This document shows positions 36,096 through 44,695 of a DNA stretch of 64,000 nt, one piece after another. A program made the position numbers and the translations under genes. The notes beneath the pieces were generated by a model. It was given only the letters and a program-made list of their open reading frames with translations, had not been told where the DNA came from and did no database searches. This stretch comes from Flavisolibacter nicotianae (GTDB lineage: Bacteria > Bacteroidota > Bacteroidia > Chitinophagales > Chitinophagaceae). The stretch is from assembly GCF_003628535.1 (NCBI RefSeq), contig NZ_RBCI01000014.1:124001-188000 (forward strand), in the 5' to 3' direction. Positions within the stretch are counted from its first letter, which is position 1; each line of letters begins with the position of its first letter.

Positions 36096-37109
36096 TTATG
36101 CGCTTTTTGCCAGGCTGAACGTAAACCGGGAACCCTGGCCAGGCTCGCTGCTGACCGCTATTTTCCCGCCATGCGTTTCGACAATCTTTTTGCAGATCGT
36201 CAGGCCGATTCCTGACCCTTCTTTCGCAACCTCCTTCAACCGGTGAAAGGGCAAAAACACCTTTTCCGCATAAGCGCTGTCGAAACCAATTCCATTGTCG
36301 GTAATGCAGATCTCAACAGACTCGTTGCTCTCCAGTTGCTTAACCGTGATCCGAGGTGCCTCTCCCTGTTTTGCATACTTCATGGCATTCGAGATGATAT
36401 TTAAAAACAACTGGTGCATTTGAATCCTGACCGCCCTGATCGTCGGCAACTCTTCTACCCTGATGATGGCCCTGGTTTCGGCGATCATGATTTCCAGGTC
36501 ACACAAAACGTCCTTTACGACTTCATTAAGATCGACGGCCGTAAATTCAAACGATTCTTTTGAGGTCTTGGCGAATTCCGCGATGCCGTTCATGAGCATC
36601 CGCATGCGAACGGCCGCATCATGTATCTTGTTCAGCAGGTCCTGTGTATTTTCTTTTGACGTTGTATCCAGCTTGTGCAGCAGCATTTCCGAGTACAGCG
36701 TAATCTTGCGCAAAGGCTCCTTTAAATCGTGCGATGCCAGGGATGCATATTGCTCCAGGTCGTCGTTGGTGCTTTCCAGCTTTTGTTTTTGCAGCTCCAG
36801 CTCTTGCGAGGCTTTGACCAGCGCCGTAATATCGCGAATCGACAGGACGCATGCATCCTGGCCCTTCCACGGGATAGCTGATGCCAGTAATTGCACAATC
36901 AGCAGCTCACCGTTTCTCACCAGCTCAATCTGCTGCACTTCGTTTGGCGCGACCGGAAAGCCAAAGCTCTGCCCCGTTAATTTCTCTGCCGGCTGGCCTA
37001 ACAGTTTCTCTGCCGCGTTGTTTACATAGAGAATCTGTCCTTCCTTATTCACAATTAAAACACCATCTAAAAGATAATCGAGAATCAAATCAGATAAATG
37101 ATGATTCAT
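36096..37109 (-). CDS. PAS-domain histidine kinase (Kai operon)
   Basis: From the ATG at 37109 (337 residues, soluble; a TTG at 37145 is an alternative) the protein has one PAS domain (about 5-100), a short coiled-coil segment and a kinase core. The phosphoacceptor is His127 in Ala-Ser-His-Asp-Leu-Lys-Glu-Pro-Leu-Arg. The ATPase motifs are Asn-Ile-Ile-Ser-Asn-Ala, Asp-Asn-Gly-Ile-Gly-Phe and Gly-Ser-Gly-Ile-Gly-Leu-Thr. It starts 44 bases after kaiC and is the last gene of a kaiB-kaiC-kinase operon. It lacks the KaiB-like N-terminal domain of cyanobacterial SasA, so it is not a direct SasA orthologue but could be the output kinase. Confidence 0.92.
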   Translation of the reverse strand: MNHHLSDLILDYLLDGVLIVNKEGQILYVNNAAEKLLGQPAEKLTGQSFGFPVAPNEVQQIELVRNGELLIVQLLASAIPWKGQDACVLSIRDITALVKASQELELQKQKLESTNDDLEQYASLASHDLKEPLRKITLYSEMLLHKLDTTSKENTQDLLNKIHDAAVRMRMLMNGIAEFAKTSKESFEFTAVDLNEVVKDVLCDLEIMIAETRAIIRVEELPTIRAVRIQMHQLFLNIISNAMKYAKQGEAPRITVKQLESNESVEICITDNGIGFDSAYAEKVFLPFHRLKEVAKEGSGIGLTICKKIVETHGGKIAVSSEPGQGSRFTFSLAKSA

Positions 37110-37153
37110 GGGTATGCTTGGTTTTGTATGGTTTTTTGCTTCCAACGTAGTTT

Positions 37154-38665
37154 TTAAGCGTTTTCATTGGGTATGGGCAGGCCGCCGAGAATGCCGCTGA
37201 GCATTTGAAACCGTTTGGCATTGATGGTCATGCCATTCCCTTTTATGTCGAATTCGTAAATGCCCTTTGTGTGCATCGAGCCGCGCATTTTTAAAATGGT
37301 GATGACGCGATGGATATCGCCGAACACTTCGGCATACCGCAGCAGGATAATGGTATCGGTGATCGTGGAAATGTGGCTGTCTGTCACCGAGGTTCCACCA
37401 ACGATACTGGCGCTGGTAGAGGTAAAAACCGCGGTGATTTCCTTCTTTTTCAAATAAGAGGTAAGGGCAATCAGGAATTCCCTGAAGTTCTTTTTGCTGC
37501 TGCCCCTTTCGATGGCGGAAAGGCTGTCCAGTGCAAAGCGGGTCGGATGAAATTCGTCGACCAGCTTCTGGATATTCAGCAGGTGCTCTTCCAGGCTCGC
37601 AGTTTCGGGGTAGATGGCGTGGATCTGCAGTTTGCCGGCACGTTCCATTTTTTCGAAATCGACGCCCCAGCTTTTTGCATTCCGCACAAGCTGCTCGCGA
37701 CTTTCCTCATAGGCGAGGAACAAAGTTTTTTCCCGCCCCGAAAAACCACCCTTGATGAATTCCGTAACCATCAATGTTTTGCCGGTCCCGGTGGCGCCGG
37801 AAATCAGCACAATGGAGTCTTTGAAAAAACCGCCGCAGCACATGGTATCCAATTGAGCGTTGCCCGAGGTAACACGGGTTTCATGGGAGCGCTGTGTTAA
37901 TTGCAATCGCGTCAGCGGAATGATCACCAGGCCCTTCACCGGATCGATCACAAACGATTGTTCGCCGGCACTGTGCACAGAACCACGGTATTTTAAAATT
38001 TCGATGGTCCGTCTTCTTTTTTCCTGCTCCAGTACATTGCGTAAAATCACCACATTGTCGGTAATATATTCCTCAACGCCGAAACGTGATACAAGGCCGT
38101 ATTCCTCCAGCCGTTCGCTGGTGATGATCGTCACCACGTTCTTCTGTTTTAAAAAGGCAATAATCTTTAGCAACTCGCGGCGTATAAGGGAAGGATCTTC
38201 AAAATGATGAAAAAGTGAGCCGATGGAATCAAGAACGATCCGTTTTGCCTTGACCTCTTTGATAGCCGCATCAATCCGAAGGATTAACGCCTCGAGGTCA
38301 TATTCTCCAACAATCCTTGTTTGCGCTTCAAATGGCAGCGATGCATCCACGAAACGCCAGCGGTTATTATTTTCATGGGTGGCAATGTCCCAACCGAATG
38401 AATTCACATTATTCGTGAGGTCATGCACGTTTTCTTCAAACGTGACAAAAATGCCCGACTCGTTAAACTGCCGAATGCCCTCGATCAGGAACTGGCAGGC
38501 AAAGATCGTTTTGCCGCTACCCGAACTCCCCGACACCAGTGTTGTTCGTCCCTTCGGCAAACCGCCAAAGCTGATTTCTTCAAACCCACTAATCCCCGTT
38601 TTTACTTTGTTTAAGCCAGTTTGGTCTTTTTGTTTTGAACCTGGTTTTGGACTTGCTTTCTTCAT
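37154..38665 (-). CDS. kaiC: KaiC-like double-domain ATPase
   Basis: The 503-residue protein has two RecA-like domains (about 20-255 and 260-490) as in circadian KaiC. Walker A motifs are Gly-Ser-Ser-Gly-Ser-Gly-Lys-Thr (46-53) and Gly-Ala-Thr-Gly-Thr-Gly-Lys-Thr (290-297), with catalytic Glu pairs at 77-78 and 320-321. The phosphorylation-site region is conserved: Thr428-Asp-Ser-His-Ile-Ser433-Thr434, matching Thr426, Ser431 and Thr432 of the Synechococcus protein. It therefore has the parts for autokinase activity. It is encoded one base downstream of kaiB, with a histidine kinase after it. No kaiA is present, as expected outside cyanobacteria. Confidence 0.96.
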   Translation of the reverse strand: MKKASPKPGSKQKDQTGLNKVKTGISGFEEISFGGLPKGRTTLVSGSSGSGKTIFACQFLIEGIRQFNESGIFVTFEENVHDLTNNVNSFGWDIATHENNNRWRFVDASLPFEAQTRIVGEYDLEALILRIDAAIKEVKAKRIVLDSIGSLFHHFEDPSLIRRELLKIIAFLKQKNVVTIITSERLEEYGLVSRFGVEEYITDNVVILRNVLEQEKRRRTIEILKYRGSVHSAGEQSFVIDPVKGLVIIPLTRLQLTQRSHETRVTSGNAQLDTMCCGGFFKDSIVLISGATGTGKTLMVTEFIKGGFSGREKTLFLAYEESREQLVRNAKSWGVDFEKMERAGKLQIHAIYPETASLEEHLLNIQKLVDEFHPTRFALDSLSAIERGSSKKNFREFLIALTSYLKKKEITAVFTSTSASIVGGTSVTDSHISTITDTIILLRYAEVFGDIHRVITILKMRGSMHTKGIYEFDIKGNGMTINAKRFQMLSGILGGLPIPNENA

Positions 38666-38666
38666 T

Positions 38667-38963
38667 TTATGTCTGGTTAGTTACGTCTTCGATAAGGAAA
38701 TTCAACGCCATCGTGGCTCTGCTGCTTTCGATAAAATCACCAATCGTTCGTCTTTGTGGCGCCGGCTTTTCCCTCGCGATCGTTGGCGTAGCAAGTATTT
38801 TGTTTGCCTCTGCTTCACCCGGGTACCGGACAATGTCGACGACGTCGATCTGGTAGGATCCTGCCGGCAAGGCTGTTGCACAGGCCTTGCGAAAAGAAGC
38901 GACACTCTCCTTGTTCCGGGTATTCAAACCGGCTATATAAATCTTAAAAACTAGCTTCGTCAT
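38667..38963 (-). CDS. kaiB: KaiB-like protein
   Basis: The 98-residue protein has the thioredoxin-like fold of KaiB: the start Lys-Leu-Val-Phe-Lys-Ile-Tyr-Ile-Ala-Gly, a helix, a Tyr-Gln-Ile-Asp-Val-Val-Asp-Ile strand and the conserved Ile-Leu-Ala-Thr-Pro-Thr-Ile near residues 56-62. These are followed by Arg-Arg-Thr-Ile-Gly-Asp-Phe. It is the first gene of the kaiB-kaiC-kinase operon, one base before kaiC. It should bind the KaiC CI ring. In heterotrophs such pairs have been linked to stress resistance and daily rhythm; here the role is inferred. Confidence 0.93.
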   Translation of the reverse strand: MTKLVFKIYIAGLNTRNKESVASFRKACATALPAGSYQIDVVDIVRYPGEAEANKILATPTIAREKPAPQRRTIGDFIESSRATMALNFLIEDVTNQT

Positions 38964-39503
38964 AGTTCGGTCCTTCCGTACAATTGCAGGGAGGAAAAAG
39001 TTGCCTGTCCTGTTTGGTGAAGTTCTCTGTTGCCTGTCATTTTATACCTGTTTATTGATCGTACCCATACCGTCCTTGCGACGGGAAATCTGCAAGTGCG
39101 AATTCGTGTAGATTATATTCCGGTTCTCCCCGGCTATCAACACTGCCGGGACCTGCTTCATACAATAGGTGTGCCTGCATAATGGCGGTTGGGTAGGGTC
39201 GCTTTTCCACCATCATCGATATCGTTTACTGGCGCCCAAAACCATTCACCCCGCATGTCGGCAAATGCAACGACGCTTCGGCTTTTCGTCTATTCCTTTT
39301 CCGGCCATACCCACGAAAAGACATACAACGCCTCTCGTAAGTTATTGCCGGCAGCCACTCTCAGGACGTTGTCAATTACACCGCCCGGCGGTAAAGGTGA
39401 GGTGAATAAGAGGTAGCGCCTGTCGAATAATAACGACATTTCAGATAAAGTGCTGTCCTGCGCTTTACTTTGTAATCAATCCCTGCTGTTAAACAGATCA
39501 TAC
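38964..39503. other. Divergent intergenic region between kaiB and receiver gene
   Basis: About 540 bases separate kaiB (minus) from the receiver gene at 39504 (plus). No supported gene is visible, and no good promoter match was found on the kaiB side. Upstream of the receiver, TTACTTTG at 39465-39472 is a weak minus-7-like match without a clear partner box. Confidence 0.45.
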
Positions 39504-39926
39504 ATGAACAACAAGCAAGTATCCATACTTTATGCCGAAGACGATGAAGAAGACCGTTTCATTTTCCTGGAAGCCGTACGGGGTGCCAACAAAAATATCC
39601 ACATTATCAATGTCCGAAACGGGCAGGATGTACTCAATCATTTAGGGAATGTTGAATCGGAGCACGAACTCCCGTCGGCCATTGTATCTGATTTACAGAT
39701 GCCGCTCTGCGATGGCCTGGATATGTTGCGGGCTGTTCGGCAGGAACCGCGCTGGAGCGCTATCCCTGTTATCCTCTTTACCACATCCTCGAGCCGTACC
39801 GATATTTCCACCGCCACAAAACTGGGTGCCCAGGCCTACTTTACGAAGCCGGCGACCTACCAGGAATACATTGAGCAGGTGAAAGAGATCCTTGAAATCT
39901 GCAAAGAAACCAGTTACAGCAGGTAA
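39504..39926 (+). CDS. Stand-alone response regulator (receiver only)
   Basis: From the ATG at 39504 (140 residues) this is a single receiver domain with acidic pocket Glu12-Asp13-Asp14, phosphoacceptor Asp63 in Val-Ser-Asp-Leu-Gln-Met-Pro, Thr-Thr-Ser switch residues and Lys in Phe-Thr-Lys-Pro. It has no output domain. It is read away from the Kai operon and toward a convergent NarX-type kinase gene. It could receive phosphate from the Kai-operon kinase. Its sequence resembles the receiver at 43235, suggesting paralogues. Confidence 0.92.
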   Translation: MNNKQVSILYAEDDEEDRFIFLEAVRGANKNIHIINVRNGQDVLNHLGNVESEHELPSAIVSDLQMPLCDGLDMLRAVRQEPRWSAIPVILFTTSSSRTDISTATKLGAQAYFTKPATYQEYIEQVKEILEICKETSYSR

Positions 39927-39959
39927 CCCGAATCCACTCCTGCGTGAACGAATGGTTGA

Positions 39960-41045
39960 TCAACCATCCTTCAACGGAATTTGCACTTCAACGGTACAAC
40001 CGTCACCCGGGTTCGAAAGAATATTGATCACACCATTCATGACAGCTACCCGGCTTTTCATGTTCTGAAATCCAAGCCCGGACTTTTTTTCCGCCTGCTG
40101 AAAACCCTTTCCATCGTCTTTTATCGACAGCTTCAGCACGTCATCAACAAATTCGATGTTGATGAAAAAGTTTTTTGCTTCCGCGTGTTTGATGACGTTG
40201 GATAGTTGTTCCTGCACAATACGCAAAACAGCCACTTTAACCTTCGACTCGATCAGCGCTTCGTCTGGTAAATGGATTGATTTATGGATATTGATAGAAC
40301 CGGATGACATAACCTGGGAAAGCAGGGTTTCGATGGCATTGGTCATACTTTCCTCTTCCTGCGATGTGCTCAACAGCGCCTGCGAAATGTTTTTGATTTC
40401 CTTCACGGCTTTATCCAGAAGGTCGTAGCCCGCCTGGAGCATCTCCTTTTCGAATGTTTCTTTTTCCAGGACTCTCCCGATGTAGAGGCGTGCGGTGAGA
40501 AGGATTTGATTGACATTGTCGTGAAGTTCGCGGCTGATTTCCATCCGCTCCAGTTCCTGCGTTGTAGAAATTGCGTCTGTGATCTGCTGTTGTGTGGTCT
40601 GGTCCTGGTGCATCAACTGGTGGCGCAGGGACACCTTGTCTGTCACTTCCTCTACCGAGTGAATAATGGCTACCAGCTGGCCCTTCTCATTAAACACTGG
40701 TTTGTTCAATGGATTCCAATACCGCATTTCGAACTCACGGGTGCCGGGTTTCTGTATATCATACCGTTGAATACTCATGCGATGGCTCCTGCCCGTACGC
40801 ATCACCTCACGCAACGACAGCGTCAGGTTTTTTACACCCGTAGCCTGCAGGTCTGTAGGATTGTCGGGAAAGACATCGAACAGAGGTTTACCAAAAATCG
40901 AATCTGTTGAATTGGTCAGCGCCAGGTAGTCTTTTGTTGCATATAAAATAATAAATTCGTCGCCAGGATGCAGGATTAAAAAGCATCCGGGCAACACGTC
41001 AAATAAGGCCCTATTTAAAATCATATGCTCACTCCATTCCATCAT
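39960..41045 (-). CDS. PAS-domain NarX-type histidine kinase
   Basis: From the ATG at 41045 (362 residues; a GTG at 41129 is an alternative start) this soluble kinase has an N-terminal PAS-like domain (about 8-135) and a HisKA_3 segment with His175 in Arg-Glu-Leu-His-Asp-Asn-Val-Asn-Gln. An ATPase domain with Asp-Asp-Gly-Lys-Gly-Phe and Gly-Leu-Gly-Phe-Gln-Asn-Met follows. Kinases of this class phosphorylate NarL/LuxR-type regulators; one is encoded divergently at 41319, so the pair probably forms a two-component system. Confidence 0.92.
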   Translation of the reverse strand: MMEWSEHMILNRALFDVLPGCFLILHPGDEFIILYATKDYLALTNSTDSIFGKPLFDVFPDNPTDLQATGVKNLTLSLREVMRTGRSHRMSIQRYDIQKPGTREFEMRYWNPLNKPVFNEKGQLVAIIHSVEEVTDKVSLRHQLMHQDQTTQQQITDAISTTQELERMEISRELHDNVNQILLTARLYIGRVLEKETFEKEMLQAGYDLLDKAVKEIKNISQALLSTSQEEESMTNAIETLLSQVMSSGSINIHKSIHLPDEALIESKVKVAVLRIVQEQLSNVIKHAEAKNFFINIEFVDDVLKLSIKDDGKGFQQAEKKSGLGFQNMKSRVAVMNGVINILSNPGDGCTVEVQIPLKDG

Positions 41046-41318
41046 GTTATGCCTCGTTTTAGTCTTTCTTTTATCCACCACTCTTTTTCCCAATGCAATC
41101 GTTGTTCCTCCTTGCTTGAGAACATTCACATCTGTTTTAACAACGAAAAGGTGTAAATAATCAACTGGTTTTCAACTGCCTGATTCTCCCACCTGTTCTC
41201 TTTAACAAAAAGGGCACAAATATTTTTTTATTTCGGTATACAGCTTGTAAATGAATGATGCGCCTCTTGTAGAAGAAAAACGACAAGTCAATTTATTTCT
41301 GTAAAAAAAACTGACACT

Positions 41319-41972
41319 ATGCCTGTAAAAAATGTTTTATTGGTAGACGATCATCAGGTAATTCGTACGGGGATCAAGGTGATTTTGCGGGATTACTTTA
41401 CACAGCTAAACATCTTTGAAGCTGCAGATGGTGAAGGCGCCTTGCGCATCGTAAAAAAGGAAAGAGTGGATCTCATCTTACTTGACCTGCAGTTGCCGAA
41501 TACCGACACAATTGGTCTTATTGAGCTGATTTCGATCAAATATCCGCGGTGCTATATTTTGGTCTTTTCAATACTGTCGGAATTCATCTATGCCAGAAGA
41601 ATGCTTCGGGCAGGAGCCTCGGGCTATCTTCCAAAAGACGCATCGCAGGAAGAAATTAAACGGGCCCTCGATTTTGCCTTTGCCAATAAAAAATATATCA
41701 GTCCAACAATGTCGGAACTGTTGGTGAACGAAGTCGCCGGCAAAACGCAGGAAAGTCCATTTGAGGTGTTGTCGCACCGCGAATTCGAAATTTCAAGCTT
41801 GTTACTGGCCGGAAACAACCTGGCAAAGATTTCGGAGTTGCTCAATATCAAGCCTTCAACGGCTGGAACCTATAAAGCACGAATTTTTGAAAAGCTGCAG
41901 ATCACTTCCATGTTTGAACTGAAGGAAATTGCAATTTTATACCGGTTTTCTCCCATGACGGGGAGTCTATGA
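41319..41972 (+). CDS. LuxR/NarL-type response regulator
   Basis: The 217-residue protein has an N-terminal receiver with Asp56 in Leu-Leu-Asp-Leu-Gln-Leu-Pro and Lys in Leu-Pro-Lys-Asp-Ala-Ser. The C-terminal LuxR helix-turn-helix (about 148-210) has the typical Leu-Ser-x-Arg-Glu-x-Glu and Ile-Ser-Glu-Leu-Leu-Asn-Ile-Lys-Pro-Ser-Thr-Ala motifs. It is divergent from the NarX-type kinase at 39960-41045 and is its likely partner, binding DNA when phosphorylated. It may also receive phosphate from the kinase at 25666, which is of the same class. Confidence 0.95.
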   Translation: MPVKNVLLVDDHQVIRTGIKVILRDYFTQLNIFEAADGEGALRIVKKERVDLILLDLQLPNTDTIGLIELISIKYPRCYILVFSILSEFIYARRMLRAGASGYLPKDASQEEIKRALDFAFANKKYISPTMSELLVNEVAGKTQESPFEVLSHREFEISSLLLAGNNLAKISELLNIKPSTAGTYKARIFEKLQITSMFELKEIAILYRFSPMTGSL

Positions 41973-42213
41973 TTGGCAATGCCGGAAGATCGGATGGCGG
42001 ATAGTCTGCCAGGATCGGCCGGCAAACGGTAAGGACGCGTTTTTATATACCAAGATTGTTATTCATGAGAGAACATGACATGACATGACCTGCCCTGCGA
42101 TAGACGAAAGATGGAATCAATCGATTTCCGATGTGGCAACAAGGCAACAAACAGGCTGGCTTTTGCTGAATGCGACATAAGTCGGGAGAGATCATTTCCT
42201 GCCCATACATTGT

Positions 42214-42747
42214 TCACGCCCTTTTGGTGCTTGCGCCAACTTCAGGGGCAGCCACCAATTCAACTCCGGCTTTTTCCACCTCAGCCACCAGTGCATAGCC
42301 CAGGGAAGGAAGGTAGACTTTCACCGTTTTGTGGTGAACTTCCAAAACGACACCTTCCCTGCACGATAGCGGTCCTTGCGTGATTTGTACACGGTCTTCT
42401 ACCCGAATGCGAGCCTTTTCAACCTGCACGCCTTTGTGTGCATCCAGGAATTCCTGGATACTCATGATCTCTTCTTCCCGGATTCGGGCCGGCTTTCCCA
42501 ACCAGTAAACAAAGTTGAGTACGCCGCCCGTTTTTCGCACGTCGACCTGCTCAGCAGCCGTTATACAAACGAAGACATAGGAGGTAAATAGCGGCTCATC
42601 GATCCATTTTTTGCGGTCGTGCCACTGTTTAAGCACTTTGTTGAGTGGGCAATAATTGGTGATCCCTTTTCGCGAGAGAAGGTCGGCAACCTTTTTCTCC
42701 CATTTGGGTTTGGTGTACACGGCGTACCAGGAGGCGGCTGGCTTCAT
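42214..42747 (-). CDS. NusG/UpxY-type transcription antiterminator
   Basis: From the ATG at 42747 (177 residues) the protein matches specialised NusG paralogues: an NGN domain starting Trp-Tyr-Ala-Val-Tyr-Thr-Lys-Pro-Lys-Trp-Glu-Lys-Lys-Val, with Tyr-Cys-Pro-Leu-Asn and Leu-Phe-Thr-Ser-Tyr-Val-Phe-Val. A C-terminal KOW-like domain includes Gly-Pro-Leu-x-Cys-Arg-Glu-Gly-Val-Val. In Bacteroidota such proteins usually head a capsule or exopolysaccharide operon. Here the downstream minus-strand DNA (41973-42213) carries no such gene, so it is an orphan. It may act in trans or be left from a lost locus. Confidence 0.9.
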   Translation of the reverse strand: MKPAASWYAVYTKPKWEKKVADLLSRKGITNYCPLNKVLKQWHDRKKWIDEPLFTSYVFVCITAAEQVDVRKTGGVLNFVYWLGKPARIREEEIMSIQEFLDAHKGVQVEKARIRVEDRVQITQGPLSCREGVVLEVHHKTVKVYLPSLGYALVAEVEKAGVELVAAPEVGASTKRA

Positions 42748-42983
42748 ATTGTATGATTTACGGATGATGTGTCCATACCATGCATGGTATGAATACAAGC
42801 CGGCCGGTAAAGGTGGTTGTCAGACGCTGCTTTTGGCTATGGGTTTAATAGGCGCAAAACTTTCTTTCTGCTTTTCGCCGTTTGCGATCTGCCGGATGGG
42901 CCAGCGAAACATACGGTCCAGGTCCTCCGCAGTATTTGTTGTAAAAAAACCGGCAGCTCCGTGAGACATTCTACGAAACAGCA

Positions 42984-43151
42984 ATGGAAGCAAAAAAACT
43001 GTCGACTTTACAGAAGGCGATTGCTGAAAACGGGTTGTTGCCGGAACAACAGACATCATTGATCAATACTTCCCTATTTCGGTACACAAAAGTACCAGCG
43101 TGCACAACCGTTCTTGTGCGAGACACCGGGCTGTGCACCTCATTAATGTAA
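42984..43151 (+). CDS. Possible small protein, 55 residues
   Basis: A short ATG frame encodes a product with a predicted amphipathic helix (Lys-Lys-Leu-Ser-Thr-Leu-Gln-Lys-Ala-Ile, then Gly-Leu-Leu-Pro-Glu-Gln-Gln) and a short Cys-containing tail (Cys-Thr-Thr-Val-Leu-Val and Gly-Leu-Cys-Thr-Ser-Leu). Amino acid usage is protein-like and differs from the random frames around it. No homologue is recognised and no ribosome site is obvious, so this is a suggestion only. It lies between the NusG-like gene and a receiver gene. Confidence 0.3.
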   Translation: MEAKKLSTLQKAIAENGLLPEQQTSLINTSLFRYTKVPACTTVLVRDTGLCTSLM

Positions 43152-43234
43152 GGCATTGGACTGTCAGGAGCCAGTGGGTAAATAAGCAAAGCTGGAATGA
43201 AAACTACAGCTTCCAGGTTGGCGCGGCCATCCAC

Positions 43235-43651
43235 TCACGCAATGTTACAAAGCTGGAGCAATTCTGTGATGACACTTTTAAAACCCTGGTATGAGCTCGG
43301 CTTCGTTCGGATGGGTACACCATATTTTGCACAGGCCTGCCGGTCGCGGACATTGTTGGAGGTCGTAAAGACAGCCACGTTCAATGTCCTGTACCGTTCA
43401 TCGGCTTTGATATGGGCAAGGGTTTCCAGCCCGTTGAGTTTGGGCATGTTGACATCGAGAACAACGAGGCAGGGAAACTGCGACGGATCGCGGATCGAGT
43501 CCAGGTAGTGTAAAACTGCGCAGCCGCTTTCGACCGCCGCAACGTTGCAGGAGGTGGTGATTGTGTGAACAATCTCGCAGATAACGCTCAGGTCATCCTG
43601 GTCGTCATCAGCCCAGAGAATGGTGTATGGCTTTGAACGTGTTGTCTTCAT
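43235..43651 (-). CDS. Stand-alone response regulator (receiver only)
   Basis: The 138-residue receiver domain has acidic pocket Asp15-Asp16-Asp17, phosphoacceptor Asp66 in Val-Leu-Asp-Val-Asn-Met-Pro, Thr-Thr-Ser switch residues and Lys in Arg-Thr-Lys-Pro. There is no output domain. It is related to the receivers at 25229 and 39504. It is monocistronic and no kinase lies directly beside it; likely partners are the kinases of the same island. Confidence 0.92.
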   Translation of the reverse strand: MKTTRSKPYTILWADDDQDDLSVICEIVHTITTSCNVAAVESGCAVLHYLDSIRDPSQFPCLVVLDVNMPKLNGLETLAHIKADERYRTLNVAVFTTSNNVRDRQACAKYGVPIRTKPSSYQGFKSVITELLQLCNIA

Positions 43652-44413
43652 CTTGTAATTGCCCGCTCTGCACAGACGGAATGGTTTGTTCTTTCAATGG
43701 GTAACGGATGAAGACGTAAAATCAGGGCGCAAGATAGGCTGAACGGCAGCCGGGGAAAGCCATCGTTCGGCAGGAGGGTAAAAAACATCGTTGAAGGATT
43801 CGGCGGGGAGGTTTCCGGATGGCTGAACGAAGTAAAGGGACAAGCATCGCCATTAAAGTGATTAGGTGCGGATTTGTGAAACCGAGATTCTCCAGGTCCT
43901 ATGCCCTTGCAGAAAGGCTGGTTCTTTTGCACAACTTGCTGCGCATCAGAAACCGTGGTAAAAAAAGCCACAAAAACCGCTCCGCTGGCCGGTCATGGCC
44001 TGGAAGCACGTTTCATTACACGCAACACGACGAGGGGAAAACCGGTTTGTAACGGCCTGTTCACGATGAGGTCTTCGTATTTTTCCAACCGGCAGTCAAT
44101 GGCTCTTGGTCCCCAGGCAGCAGGTTCGCTGTCACCTATTACAGTGCCATTGGTTGGATTTATTTCCTTTACCAAACATTTATCATCATACATTTTAAGG
44201 ACCAGAATTTACGATTGTACAAAACAGTGGTATGACTGAAATGCAATCTGGTGCCCATTCTAACCAGGGTAACAATACCCTTATCTAAAAAACACAGGTG
44301 AATGCGCTGAAGCTACTGCGCTATTTCTTTGTGAAGGAACGCTCGACCCCTTCCCCGGTAAGACCACCAGCAGTTCGCCTACCAGTTCCCGCTACAGTAG
44401 AAGCACACGGGCA
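43652..44413. other. Gene-poor stretch
   Basis: About 760 bases without a firm gene. A minus-strand frame at 43993-44193 (66 codons) has moderately protein-like composition but no recognisable domain or ribosome site. Plus-strand frames here have random composition. No RNA gene or repeat was recognised. Confidence 0.4.
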
Positions 44414-44695
44414 TCAGCCCTGCCCGGAGAGTTTGTTAGCAAACACCAGGTTTTGTTTTTCGGCGGCTACCAGAACAGCGAGCAGGAGATCTTGTACCTT
44501 GGACAATGCGGGGTCATCCACCGGTAACCCATTTTCGGGTTTAAAGGAAAATTGCCCCCCCGGAAGAAGGGTGCGCAATTCCTCGTCGAGCAACATGATT
44601 GTGATGGTTTCTTTGCCGGCGCATTGGGTGAGGCAGACGATCGCCGTGTATTCGTTGTTCCTATAGGTAAATGGCGTGGTAAATAGACGTGCCAC
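44414..44695 (-). CDS. Small hypothetical protein, 93 residues
   Basis: The product has an alternating beta pattern (Phe-Thr-Tyr-Arg-Asn-Asn-Glu-Tyr-Thr-Ala-Ile-Val, then Thr-Ile-Thr-Ile-Met-Leu-Leu-Asp) and a C-terminal helix rich in Leu/Ala/Val. That is a plausible small folded domain of a type common in Bacteroidota. I do not recognise a named family. It lies alone between gene-poor stretches. Confidence 0.5.
   Translation of the reverse strand: MARLFTTPFTYRNNEYTAIVCLTQCAGKETITIMLLDEELRTLLPGGQFSFKPENGLPVDDPALSKVQDLLLAVLVAAEKQNLVFANKLSGQG

Noticed and set aside
37154-38963. A kaiA gene or cyanobacterial origin for the Kai operon
   Set aside because: No KaiA-like frame is nearby, and the flanking genes are typical Bacteroidota signalling genes; KaiBC pairs without KaiA are known in other bacteria.
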